The notes under the pieces were generated by a model. The model was not told the origin of the DNA. It worked only from the letters and a program-made list of their open reading frames with translations, and searched no databases. This document shows positions 25,101 through 35,035 of a stretch of DNA of 64,000 nucleotides, in pieces. The translations under genes were made by a program, and so were the position numbers. The stretch spans positions 20,933,423 through 20,997,422 of the forward strand of contig JABAKD010000025.1 of NCBI GenBank assembly GCA_012845835.1, written 5' to 3'. This DNA comes from Undaria pinnatifida (lineage: Eukaryota > Sar > Phaeophyceae > Laminariales > Alariaceae). Positions within the stretch are counted from its first letter, which is position 1, and each line of letters starts with the position of its first letter.

Positions 25101-28100
25101 AGTGATCTCTCTTCTGCTGTGTAATGCAAAGGCACACTCACACACCTGTATTGATCGAATGAAGACCGACGAGTGAGATCTGGCGTTCTGCATCAGGCGT
25201 CGCGCGGTGCACACTTGATCCTAAATCTCTTCGAACGCCCATCTCACAAACTACCAGGGAATACACAAACTAAAACGTGGATCCAAAACACCAGACCCCT
25301 GCACTTCTCCAGATGGAAGCTCTTGCGCTAATACTGAATGATCAAAGGTGCGTGTTGCGGAGTAGCCGATTGTTTTTACTAATCCAGAGCCCCCGTGGTC
25401 ATTTCCGGGTAGAGCACCCGCAGGCCACAAATGTTAGCTCGCCTGTGTAAAGGTGTTGGGGAAAGTCGGGATTCATACCGTAAAAAACTCGGAACGTCTT
25501 CGTCCATATTTCAAGAAAATTAAGCTGTTTGAATATTAATCAGGACTGCAGCTAACAAGAAATTCCCGGATGGGTCGATTCCTCCGAAGAGTGGATGACA
25601 TATATATAGCAATATGTACATTGACCTACTTCTTGCCTTTTGTTCAAAACAGCAGATTTACTATAATACCTGGTATTAAAAGAAGTTTTAATCGATATAG
25701 GCTTGAGAGGATTTCAATCGATAGCTGTTGCTGTTGAACAACTCAGAAACACCTCTTTCAGTACTTTTTTTTCGAGGGCATCAATCGTACCGATTCTTCT
25801 GGACCTATTTGGCGAATAAATAGGTATCTATCGACAATTTCACCCTCCTATTACAACTTACAATACGTATCGATATTCCATTAGTCGATATTCGATACAC
25901 CAACTCGTGGACAGACCAACAGGCGTACTCAATACGTGGTAGATTACTGTGCAGGGCTTTACACCTACTTTTCATATCGATCGACAAATGATACTTTCGC
26001 GTACCTATTGGTCACACAGCAATAGGTATCCATCGACAGTGTGACATAACTGTTGTATGAACAATAGCCCCTTGTGCCGATTTATCATAATCTATTGGTC
26101 GAAGAAATAGGTCTCGATGGACAGATTCACACACTTATCTTGAGAACGACAGCCTATTGTACCAATTTCTCTGGACCGATTGGTCCAAGCAATGGGTGTC
26201 GATCGACAAGTTCGCTCACCTGTCGAAGGTGTCGATAGGTATCGATATCCAATACCCCAATCTACTGACAATCAATAGGCATATTCAATAGGCTATTGTC
26301 CGGGGTGTGATATACACACGTATACACACGCGCACGCACGCACTTCAAACGGCCCTTTTATGCCGTCCTCGTTCCTCGGGCAAGAGCAACCTATCCTTGT
26401 GGACGGGAATATTAGTACCGATTGGTTGGCGTCTTGTGCTCTAAGAGGTTATTATATTTATGTCCAATCCAGGCCTCTTGCAGCAGCACGCCGAGATTTT
26501 TTGTATTCATGGAGGCACCGGGCGCCCCATCCCCAGCCACCCTCTCTCGGCCGATGCCGGCGAAGTCGCGACGGAAATCGGCAGCCTCGACCCCGTCGAG
26601 GAGACCCGGCCTCCGTTGCGCGTTCACCAGGCGCACACGGTGCCAGCCAGCTATCACGGTGCCCGAGGAAGCCAACCAAACGTTGCGGTTGTGTTCACAG
26701 TTTCTTGATGGGCGAAAATATAGGGTACGTTGACCAAGGGATATAATCATTGTATTGTTCCTTATATTCCCGGCCGACACGGCATACCAAGCGGGAGAAC
26801 GGACCAGGCGCCCCATCCCCAGCCACCCTCTCTCGGCCGATGCCGGCCAAGTCGCGACGGAAATCGGCAGCCCCGACCCCTCGAAGTCGAGGAGACCCGG
26901 CGCCCATCGCGCGTAACACCAGGCGCACACGGTTCTAAGCAGCTATCACGGTGCCCGAGGAAGCCAACCAAACATTGCGGATGTGTTCACAGTTTCTTGC
27001 TGGGCGAAAATTTAGGATATGCTGACCATTGGATATGATTATTGTGTTGTTCCTTATATTCCCGGCCGACACGGCATACCAAGCGAGATAACAGGGCCCA
27101 TTTCGGCGCATGATACACCCCTGTCTGCACCCTGCTCGCCGCCGCGAGAGATATGGAGCTCGACAGATGTGTACTGCTGCTGCTGTGGTATATTGCTCCA
27201 CCCGCTGCTGCTGTTGTGCTGCGGCTACTGCTGCTTCTACTGCTGCAACTGCTGAGAGGGTGTGATAAAAACAGAGCAGGCGAGTCGAGACTGGGCGGGT
27301 AGCGGGCCATTTTTTTACGAACAAAACAAAAAATAGAAATAAAATGTAAAAGTTTGTCAAAATTTGTAAAATAATTTGGGGTGTTCCAAGTGACCTGTTT
27401 GTCTCACGGAGGCGGAACGCAATCCCTTGCCAAATAGAGCCAGCTCAGCGTCGTTCAATGCGCCGAGCACCGCCACGGAGCTCGGCCGAGATCCAGACAT
27501 ATTTAATAGTGTAACCATGGCAGCCCTGGTTGCCCCGCGGCCGAAAGTGCGAGAAGAAACCCTTGGCCGCCGGAGCGCAGCGAGCCACAAAAATCCAAAA
27601 TCGTATTTTACATATATATACAAGGTTCCCCTTCGGGATGCGGGGAGCGTGAAATGCCGGGGGCGTCGCAAGGCGAAAAGGGAGACACCGGTAACACACG
27701 TATACATATTTTTCCACCAGTAATTGTGTTACGCGTACCTACATACTCCCGGAGTAGATAAAACCCCACTGCTCTTCTTAGAGCAAACGTGTGGCACGAG
27801 CTCGTGCATTGCTCCAAAGAAAGAGTAGGTAGTACTCAGCGGGAAGAGTGTGGTAGCGATGGGTGCACGTTGTACTGATGTACGCGCAAACGAATTTTTA
27901 GTGGTCAGGGGATGTTGTGTACCGTACGTGGAACAGTGCTCGTTGCTATATAGTACGTCGTATGTGCTTGCACTTGGTGGTAATGGATAGGGTTGACCAG
28001 CCAATCAATGTCAGTCGCTCTTGGATGTTGCACAATAATTAATTGGTTGGCGGCAACAATTTCGATATGTATGGCATACGTGGTAGGATTTTCCATGAGT

Positions 28101-31100
28101 TGGAGGTAGTGTTCAACGCTTTGGTACTGTGTTTGAGGGGGACTGAAACCTTGATGTACTCCTCGTTTATCCCCGTAGAAATTAGAGCTAGATCGATAGT
28201 GTTCCAGCCTGAACCCGCCACTACTTGATGCATGTGGTCAGAAATGTATGTATGATACTTAAGTATGTGTGAACGATAATAGCAAAATACCTAGAACCGA
28301 TCCACCCAGCCAATCAGATGGCATCCTGGGCGCGTGGCGAACGCTGAAATAGAACTGTACCCGATTTTGGCCACAGCAGCACCGTGTTCAGTATATACCT
28401 GAATTTGGCTATCGCTAACAAGGAGTTATATATCCTTGAACCCTATCCATGGTTCCACTCTGCCCAATTTTCTTTTGGCCTGGTCGAGACTCGCGTGCAT
28501 GCTGCGCTCGCGATGCCTACCACCCTCGCCGCGCTCGGCGCCATCTTCCAAGCCTGCCCCGCTCTATGTCCCTGTGAGCCCCGTCTCCCGCGCGGAGAGA
28601 TGCTAGCCGTGCCCTGTGGCGCTCGTTCCAACACTCGGCTGCTCCCGGCCTCTACCTCCCAGCCTCCTCCTGCTGGCATCCGCTCTGTCCGGAAATATGA
28701 TACCGGGACATGTATTTTTGTTCAAGTAGAAACGGTCCTTACATTCGGACACGTCTAGTTCCCCCGCAAGAGAAAATAAACACACAAGGTCAACCACGCC
28801 CACAGACGCTTTCGCTCCTGCCTCGACGAGCGGCCGCCCGCGCGGCGGGAGAGCGCAGGCCGGTTTTCCTTTGTCTGCACCCATGCCCACGCACCCACGT
28901 CAAGATCCGGGGCCGAAACGGCCCAGGGCGGTGCGCCCGCAATTCCCACATTAATCCGATCCGCATGACATATATATATATGTACTGTTGCTACTACTGC
29001 CGTGTGTTGCTGCTACTGCTGCTGTTGTGCTGCTGCTGCTGCTGAGGTTAATTTAGTCCGGGCGGTTGCTGCTACTGCTGCTATGCTGCTGCTGAGTTTA
29101 GTTGAGTGGCGGACCATTTTTTTACAAACAAAACAACGAAGAACAAACAATTGTACCGGTACAAGTTTATCAAAATATCAAAATTTGAAAAACAATTTGG
29201 GGTGCCCAAGTGACTTGCTCGTCTCAGGGAGGCGGAACGCAATCCCTTGCCAAATAGAGCCAGCTAAGCGACGTTTAATGCGCCGAGCGCCGCCACAGAG
29301 CTCGGCCGAGATCCAGACATGCTTCATAATGCACCCATGGCAGGCTAGCTTGCCCCGCGGCCGAAAGTGTGCGAGAAGAAGCACTCGACCGCCGGAGAGC
29401 AGCGAGCCAAAAAAAATGAAGATTATATTTTACATATACATACATGCACGGGTATGTACATGTACTTCTGCTTTGCGGCTGCTTCATCTGTTATGTCGTA
29501 TTACACGTCATCCTGCAGTATCATGCCACACGCATACTACCACTATCATTTCATGGGAGTTGTGAGTGGTGAGTGGTGAGGAGTGATTAGCGGCACAGTC
29601 GATCTCCCTCGTTAGTGCCGTACCCTTTAGTGCAGCCCCCCGATGCAATGCGGTGACAATCGCTTGTCGCGACCTCATCCTAAAGAAAACAAAGGACCGC
29701 ACTTTCCCGGGCATAGATCGGAGTTGCTGCAGCTTGGAGTCCCACTTTGGTCCAGGTATTGTCGTCTTGGCAAAGCACTGCACAAAATTATTGGCCACTC
29801 GCCCACTTCCCAGCTTCCAGCAAAGTAACTTAAGGTTTGCTCAAGGTTGAAGGTCGAACGTTGTCCAGCCTTGAAGACAAACACCGACGTACTGTACTCC
29901 TGCTGTACCGCCTTATTTAGTTCACCATGCATCTCGTCAAATCATGAGTCAGTTAGTTCCATGACGGGTACACTTTAGTCTGTGTCTTTCCACCGCTTTG
30001 CTGTATTAGCTGCTTCGTAGTTAATCTGTTGCCTGGTACTGGCACCAGGCATGGTATCCCCTTGCGTCTTGCCGTCGAAGCCGTGTGTTGAGGGTAGTAG
30101 TCCGCTGGACTACTGGGAAATGGAGTTAGACTGCCTTCTTACAGTACCTACCCAAGCTAAGCCTGATGAACCTCTGCGTTGGCGAAAATGGAGTTGTTGC
30201 TTGCCAGCTCGTGACTACTACTGCTGCTACTGTAGACAGCTCCGCGACAGCAGCCCAACTGGTAGACAACTCTTCAAGCATTCCATGGGCCGTACGTAGG
30301 CAGCAGTTTTAACCCAGCTGGTGGTTGTCGTTGCAGCTGGCTGGCCCGCGTTTGAATCCTGTACGCTCCCACCGACGGCTGGAATGCCCACATGTGTTAT
30401 GCCACAAACAATCTCGCTGCATCAGAAATAACGGGGACAAATGCCGCGGAATCACAAAGGGACACGATGAGCCGGCCTCATGGCATCCCCAATTCAGCAC
30501 ACTTTGACGCGAGTCGACGAGGGGAGAAAGTGCTGAAGCCTTCTCGCAATTAAAACGAAGGCGCGTACCGTAGTGGAGAGGGGGGAGAACAGCTTGCTTA
30601 TATACCAGACCTGGGTTACGTCTAGGGAGGGGGAAGGAGAAGGAAAAGGTGCGAAGGTAATAGATAGGATGAGCAAGAAATAAAACTAACATCCAAGTCT
30701 CGTCTCTGTGTTATGCCAGGTTGTGCCGAGCTCTGGATGAGATCATCCCGCAAATGAAAGGCTTATTTTTTCACGTACAACGACCACCCATGCCAGTCGG
30801 ATGTCCAGCATGTTCCTGTCCTCTGCCAGCTAATAAAGTACTAGCTTGTGCTAAGGAGCTGCCACAAGCTTCTATTGCTTTACCCGCAATAGCCCGTGAA
30901 GATAGTTTTGACGAACGGCCGATTGTTTCATGGGTTGGCTTTGTGTCGGGCTGTTTCGCAAACGGGGCAACACTTGATTGGTCGGGGCCTCCAGATGAAC
31001 TGCTATTGGATTTATGTGACAGTACATACTCAGCGGTTTCAATCAGCGGAATTCTGTCCTTGTAGCTGACTGCCCGCGTTTGAATCCTGTGGGCTCCCGC

Positions 31101-34100
31101 AGACGGCTGGGGTGCTCAGATATGCTAGGCCACCCCCACCAGTCGGGTGTGTAGCGTGTTCCGGTCCTATGGTAGCTTGTAGAATACTAAAGCCGATGCT
31201 GGTGCTGGTGCTACTAAGGAGCTGCCTGAAGCTTCTATTCTTGCTAGACCGGCTTTGGCCCATGAAGATTGTAAAAGCTATTTTTCGTGGTTTGGCTTTG
31301 TCTCTAGCTGGCTCGCAAACAAGGCAACATTTGATTGGCTGGGGCTCCGCGTGGATTGCTATTGGCTAGCGGTGACAGTACGCAGGCATCAGTCTCCATT
31401 TGCCGATGGGTGCCGTTATAGCTGGCTGGCCTTCGTCTGAACACTGTTCGCTCCAACGGACGGCTGGGAGGCCCAAATGTTCTAGGACACTCCCGCCAGT
31501 GGGGTGTGTCGCATGTTCCGGCCCTATGCTAGCTATTAGGGAGTAGGTACCTGGTGCTGGTGTTGGTGCTGGTGGTGCGCTCCTTACTGCTCTTTCATGT
31601 TTCGGTTCCAGATAAGCCGTTTCTCCCATATACAGTAGTTACTTTTAGGCTTTTCCCAGCGCATATGAGTACCGGTGCGCATTTTTTCTCATTCCTTTTG
31701 TTGAGAGTATCACGGGCCGCCTCCACAGCATCTTGAATAACTTTTGCTCAGGGTCAGGGAGTCTTCTTCCGTACGCTTAGGCTGGGACTATATTATAGGC
31801 TGCGTTCTTTCTCATCTCCTTTTAATTTTTCAGGCTCACTTTCTTTTGAGCTTTCTTATGAACGGGCCGGTACTGCTGTATTTAGCATACCCCCCGCTCC
31901 GTCTGGGGCTCAAAATATGTGCGGTGTACTCATAGACAAAAGGCCGTGCGTTTACCTTAAAGGTGTTGTATATGTGAGATGATTATCTTATATTTTATCT
32001 ACAGCTGTATGATCACAGCATACCGGGTACCGGTGGTGCGAACTTGTGTGCAAAATTCGCTTGGAGGCCCAAAGCCACGACGCGTTTGAGGCTTGGCATA
32101 TTCTATACAGTACTTACTGTAGGTACGGTACACGAGTAGATATGTACAAGAAGCGAGAGAACACGTTTACTTTAGTATCCTCTTCTGTCTAAACGCTTTA
32201 CCCGTGCGCTCCTCCTCTGTTTGGGGTGAGCAGTAAGCATACCGTGTAGTTGACGCTGTGGTCGTCGTCGTCGTCGTCATCGGTGTTGTTGGTGTTGGTG
32301 GTGTTGGTGTTGGTGTTGGTGTTGGTGTTGGTGTTGGTGTTGGTGTTGGTGTTGGTGTTGGTGTTGGTGTTGGTGTTGGTGGTGTTGTTGCTGCTGCTGG
32401 TGCTGCTGGTGCTGCTGGTGCTGCTGCTGTTGTTGTTGTTGTTGTTGTTGTTTGTTGTTTGTTGTTGTTGTGGCTGTTGTTGGTGTTGCTGTTGCGGTTG
32501 CTGCTGCTGCTGCTGCTGCTCTGCATGATATTTATGCTCTACTGCTGCCGCGGTAACGCTTTCTGTTGAGTCACCGTCACTATTACCACTCCGAAGGAAA
32601 GTCTTCTAACACAGTGACGCTTTATTTCTTTCCTGTTATGGTATGGATCTATTCAATTACCCTGGTAACTTTTTTTTGTATATTATTTAAAACACGTTAG
32701 CTATGAGTTGGACTAGTTGAGTGATACTCATCTTTGTAAGGTGCATGATACTACCGCCGAAAAACATGCCTGAGCATTGAGTGCTCCCTCGTGGTCTTGT
32801 GATGTGATATGTATATCAGGCAAGAGGCGGCCGACCTCGAGGCGGCGGCATTGTCAGCAGCGGGGAAAGGGAAGGGGAAGGGGAAGGGCCCGGAAGCTAC
32901 TACTTCGTCCTCTGCGATAGGCGGAGGTGGGCTAGCGTGGGCGACGGAATTGGCAAGCCTAGCGGTGGAAGAGGCGGCCGTCGACGAGCGCCACCTGAGG
33001 AAGGTGAGATATACTGACTGCACTTGGTCTTGACATTCAAGTTTAAAGCGCATGCCGTTGATATGCGAGTATTGATTATGTTTTCGAACGGTCAGCAGGA
33101 CGTAAAAGCATATTACGGGAGTGTATGAGTGCTGTTGGTTTGTTGTTGCCACCTTTCTCTCTTTTACAAGGTATTTTGGTTTAATGAGAAGAACACAAAG
33201 GGGGGAGGGGGGGAAACAGGAGGAGTAGAAGGAAAGCCGTCCAAGGGAATGGGGGCAGGGGGGGCAACAGGAGGAATAGAAGGGAGACCGCGGTGGACGA
33301 AGGCAGGAAGGAGATGGCAGACAGGGTAGCAAGGTACCAGGCCGACTAGTAGGTACATAGCACTTTTCGTCTTTCTCTGGGGTATTTTTTTTTTTTTTTT
33401 TTCCCCTTTGTTCCCTCCTTGCGTGTCCAGGTTTTTGGCTCGTGTTCGGATTATCTTATTTTGGTTTTACTTTACTTTATTTTATTTCATTTTATTATGT
33501 TTCTTTTCCGAGCTTTAGCTCTCCTCTGCGGTTGGGTTGTTTCTTCGATTTCCCCTTCATTTTGTTTGTTTCATTTTTTGTTTTATTTTTATCTTTGTTT
33601 TTATTTGTTTTCTTATTTTGTTTTTTGTTTTTTTGTTTTTGTTTTTGTTTTTGTTTTTGTTTATTTCGTATTTTTCTCTTCCAATGTATTTCTGTTGCTG
33701 ACGTATGTATGTTGTGCCTGTCGTACCCAGTACTAGGGCATGACATTGCGTTGTCGAATGCATTACGATGCATTATCTCTGTGTCGTGGCTTGTGACCAC
33801 AGAGCTGATCTTTCTAGGGTGAAGAATCAGTACGGACACTGGGTGTGCTGGATGTCGACGAGTAGAAGAACGGTTTAATGTGAAGAACACACACACACAC
33901 AAGGAAGGCGAGAAACTGAACCCGGCTCTGGACTTGCGGGCAGTTCGGTGAAGTTTTCTCGTTCCGTACAGCATAACAGCGTCATAGGAGTATAGGAGTG
34001 CTGTTTGCTTGCTGTTGCCACCTAAGGAAGACCCTAAGTATTGACTGGATCTGGCAAGTCAGGACTGGATCTAGCTCCTGACTTGCAAGCACTTGCGAAG

Positions 34101-34956
34101 GGGTACAAGCGCGCTCCGTCACGTCGTTTGATATAGGAGTATCGATGAGGTTTTCGCACGCGTTCAGCAGAACATAGAGCATTCATAGGAGTATGGGAGT
34201 GCTGTTGGTTTGTGGTTGCCACCTAAGGCAGCGAGACACTGAACCCGGCTCTTGCGAGCATTTCGCTGATGTTTTCGCCCGTTCAGTAGAACATAAAGAG
34301 CATGCCGAAGTAGGAGTATATGGATGCTGTTGGTATGTTGGTGTCTGGGCAATTTGGTGGTATTTTTTGCACGCTCAGGAGAACGTAGGAATACAAAGGT
34401 AGAAGTGTGATCCTAGGGTGCTGTTGGTTCGTTGCTGTCCGAGGTCTCGTCGACGTTATTCTATACCGTTTCGCTCTTGTTCCACAGGTTATGCCGCTTG
34501 CCACTACGCCGCTTCCCGCTGCTCCGGTCGCCCACTAATATGCTATTCCTTTTTTTCGCGTGTGATAGGCGTTCCAGTCACACCTGGTGCGCTCCGTTGC
34601 ACTCGTGGGTCACGCTTGCGCACCTGCTGCTGCCATTTTCTTTTCCTCCGCCTTCGCATGTGCGTTTTGATCTCGCACTCGCACGTCGAGCTCACGCGCG
34701 CCATTGCCCGTCCTGTCCTTGTGCCTTTATCTGCATGTGCATATATGGATATGCGCGTCCACGTTCGTTTGTCTTCTTTGTATGGGGATAGCAGGTGAAC
34801 CTCTCGAGGACAGCGGCCAGGATGAGTAGCAAGCAGAAGCGACGCCGCAAGAACGGGAAGGAACATGGCGCTTCCTACGAAGACAGACACGCCGGCAAGG
34901 TGGTTAACAAGTCCAAGCGAAAAGGCCGAATGCTCGCCATGAAGCAGATGTACTGA
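22161..34956 (+). CDS. unrecognised protein with basic, nucleolar-type C-terminus
   Basis: Join of 22161-22492, 32820-33003 and 34795-34956; 678 nt, 225 aa, TGA stop. Donors are GTGAGT and GTGAGA; acceptors are ATATCAG and ATAGCAG. The phases fit exactly. The N-terminus begins MSSNYDLRSALADAL, followed by a Pro/Ala-rich linker. Exon 1 ends ALLDYRREKKAA and exon 2 continues QEAADLEAAALSAAGKGKG, probably one helical segment. Exon 2 ends VDERHLRK. Exon 3 is strongly basic (MSSKQKRRRKNGKEHG, then NKSKRKGRMLAMKQMY at the end), suggesting a nuclear or nucleolar protein, perhaps in ribosome biogenesis. That is inference from charge alone. No family is recognised. Intron 1 is 10.3 kb and repeat-filled, so a missed exon is possible. 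If exon 1 is not spliced, its frame stops at TGA right after the donor, giving a 111-aa protein. Confidence 0.55.
22579..22655. repeat. short dispersed repeat shared with 27.6 kb
   Basis: TATACAAGGTTCCCCTTCGG, then GAAACCCC and CGCAAGGCGAAAAGGCAG, nearly repeats at 27615-27700. Both copies follow an AT-rich TTTATACA or TATATACA. Possibly part of one element type. Confidence 0.5.
22690..22870. repeat. about 43-bp satellite, cluster 1
   Basis: Four diverged units, each with an ATAGGTAT.GATA or equivalent phrase, then GACCTTTC.CCA.T, TATTG.TTCGGA. It lies in gene 3 intron 1 and is related to the clusters at 24.1-24.6 and 25.7-26.3 kb. Confidence 0.55.
23053..23948 (-). mobile_element. 5'-truncated LINE, copy 2
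   Basis: Nearly collinear with copy 1 (4409-5350). It has the 3' AAC repeats at 23060 (TTGTTGTTCTCACATTAACT on +), the phrase CAAGTCCGTGGTCACAGGAC, the purine-rich block (23395-23550), the C-runs (23758-23865) and the start of the C-terminal tail (NWHETEKRKAAERRAKAAAA on -). The match stops at GCCAATTC (23948), where the inverted-repeat element begins. It is more severely truncated than copy 1 and carries no RT sequence. Confidence 0.8.
23956..24787. mobile_element. inverted-repeat element, copy 2
   Basis: The left end (23956-24032) and the complement of the right end (24665-24787) agree almost base for base over about 70 bp: GTCACCGACCTGTATCCTTC, then CACCCCGTAACACGCGCGATC and AGTATC.CAC.CAGCT. 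The right end continues into GATCGACC..CACAGCTG, like copy 1 (2826-4408). The interior is made of the TATCGATCGATACCTATTG-type satellite and holds a TTAGGGTTAGGG at about 24209. No ORF of note. Confidence 0.7.
24110..24560. repeat. about 43-bp satellite, cluster 2 (inside the inverted-repeat element)
   Basis: Repeated TATCGAT(CGAT)A(C)CTATTG phrases with spacings of about 41-49 bp, clearest at 24395, 24439, 24480 and 24529. The first 200 bp are more diverged. Confidence 0.6.
24790..25690. other. gene 3 intron 1, no distinct feature
   Basis: Gene-free sequence between the inverted-repeat element and satellite cluster 3. Nothing repeated or coding is visible, apart from a TACCTGGTA motif at about 25670. 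Confidence 0.4.
25690..26300. repeat. about 43-bp satellite, cluster 3
   Basis: Diverged units with AATAGGTATC.ATCGACA, CTATTGGTC and GTCGATCGACAA phrases in both orientations. It ends with CAATAGGCATATTCAATAGG, which echoes GAATAGGCTATTG at 24103 in cluster 2. Confidence 0.5.
26521..27097. repeat. tandem direct repeat, about 287-bp unit, two copies
   Basis: GGCGCCCCATCCCCAGCCAC starts at 26521 and 26808. Both copies share CTCTCTCGGCCGATGCCGG, CGCGACGGAAATCGGCAGCC, AGCTATCACGGTGCCCGAGG and GTTCCTTATATTCCCGGCCG. They are closely similar, implying a recent duplication. Confidence 0.85.
27170..29444. mobile_element. element bounded by about 455-bp direct repeats (TRIM/LTR candidate)
   Basis: Direct repeats at 27170-27622 and 28981-29444. 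Each begins TGTACTG.TGC with a CTG-rich part. Both share TTTGGGGTG..CCAAGTGAC, GGAGGCGGAACGCAATCCC, GAGCTCGGCCGAGATCCAGA and CTTG(C)CCCGCGGCCGAAAGTG, and both end ..TATA.ATACA. TG...CA ends suit an LTR pair. However, no target-site duplication, primer-binding site, polypurine tract or gag/pol sequence is visible in the 1.36 kb interior. A segmental duplication is an alternative. Confidence 0.45.
29450..30320. other. gene 3 intron 1, no supportable gene
   Basis: Short frames only. A near-palindromic TGCCTGGTACTGGCACCAGG + CA occurs at 30030-30051. Confidence 0.4.
30330..31600. repeat. tandem array, about 350-bp unit, diverged
   Basis: GCGTTTGAATCCTGT.GCTCCC followed by GACGGCTGG..TGC recurs at about 30350, 31076 and (diverged) 31435. 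CCAGTCGG(G)TGT..AGC(A)TGTTCC recurs at about 30795, 31138 and 31494. AAGGAGCTGCC..AAGCTTCTATT recurs at 30855 and 31213. Local open frames reflect the repeat rather than a gene. Confidence 0.6.
32262..32520. repeat. compound GTC/GTTGGT/GCTGGT/GTT microsatellite
   Basis: Successive blocks of GTC, GTTGGT (about 32283-32385), GCTGCTGGT, GTT and GCT units, about 260 bp in total. The poly-Val, poly-Thr and poly-Cys frames over it are artefacts. Confidence 0.9.
32690..32757. repeat. solo end of the inverted-repeat element family
   Basis: TTAGCTATGAGTTGGAC, ACTCATCTTTGTAAG.TGC and ATGATACTACCGCC match the inner-to-outer order of the right ends at 4300-4408 and 24665-24787. It lies 60 bp before the acceptor of gene 3 exon 2. 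Confidence 0.4.
33020..34440. repeat. diverged repeat units in gene 3 intron 2
   Basis: GTTCAGCAGAACATA..GCAT, GGAGTAT.GGAGTGCTGTTGG and TTGTTGCCACCTAAG recur at about 33085-33150, 33955-34025, 34165-34225, 34280-34350 and 34375-34440. GAAACTGAACCCGGCTCT occurs at 33910 and 34228. There are about five units of irregular spacing. Confidence 0.55.
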
Positions 34957-35035
34957 GCGTTGAGCGGGACACGCGGAAAACCCGAAAGCGTTTTGGCGTA
35001 TCAATAGAGCCATGAAGCAGATGTGCTGAGCGCTG
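34937..35035. repeat. 73-bp tandem duplication over the gene 3 stop codon
   Basis: CCATGAAGCAGATGTACTGA (34937) recurs as CCATGAAGCAGATGTGCTGA (35010), followed in both by GCG(T/C)TG..GGGCGGGA-like sequence. The second copy lies in the 3' UTR. Confidence 0.65.

Noticed and set aside
32250-32569. Long frames of Val, Leu/Cys or Thr across the GTTGGT microsatellite
   Set aside because: Pure translation of a simple repeat; open on both strands and with no flanking coding signal.
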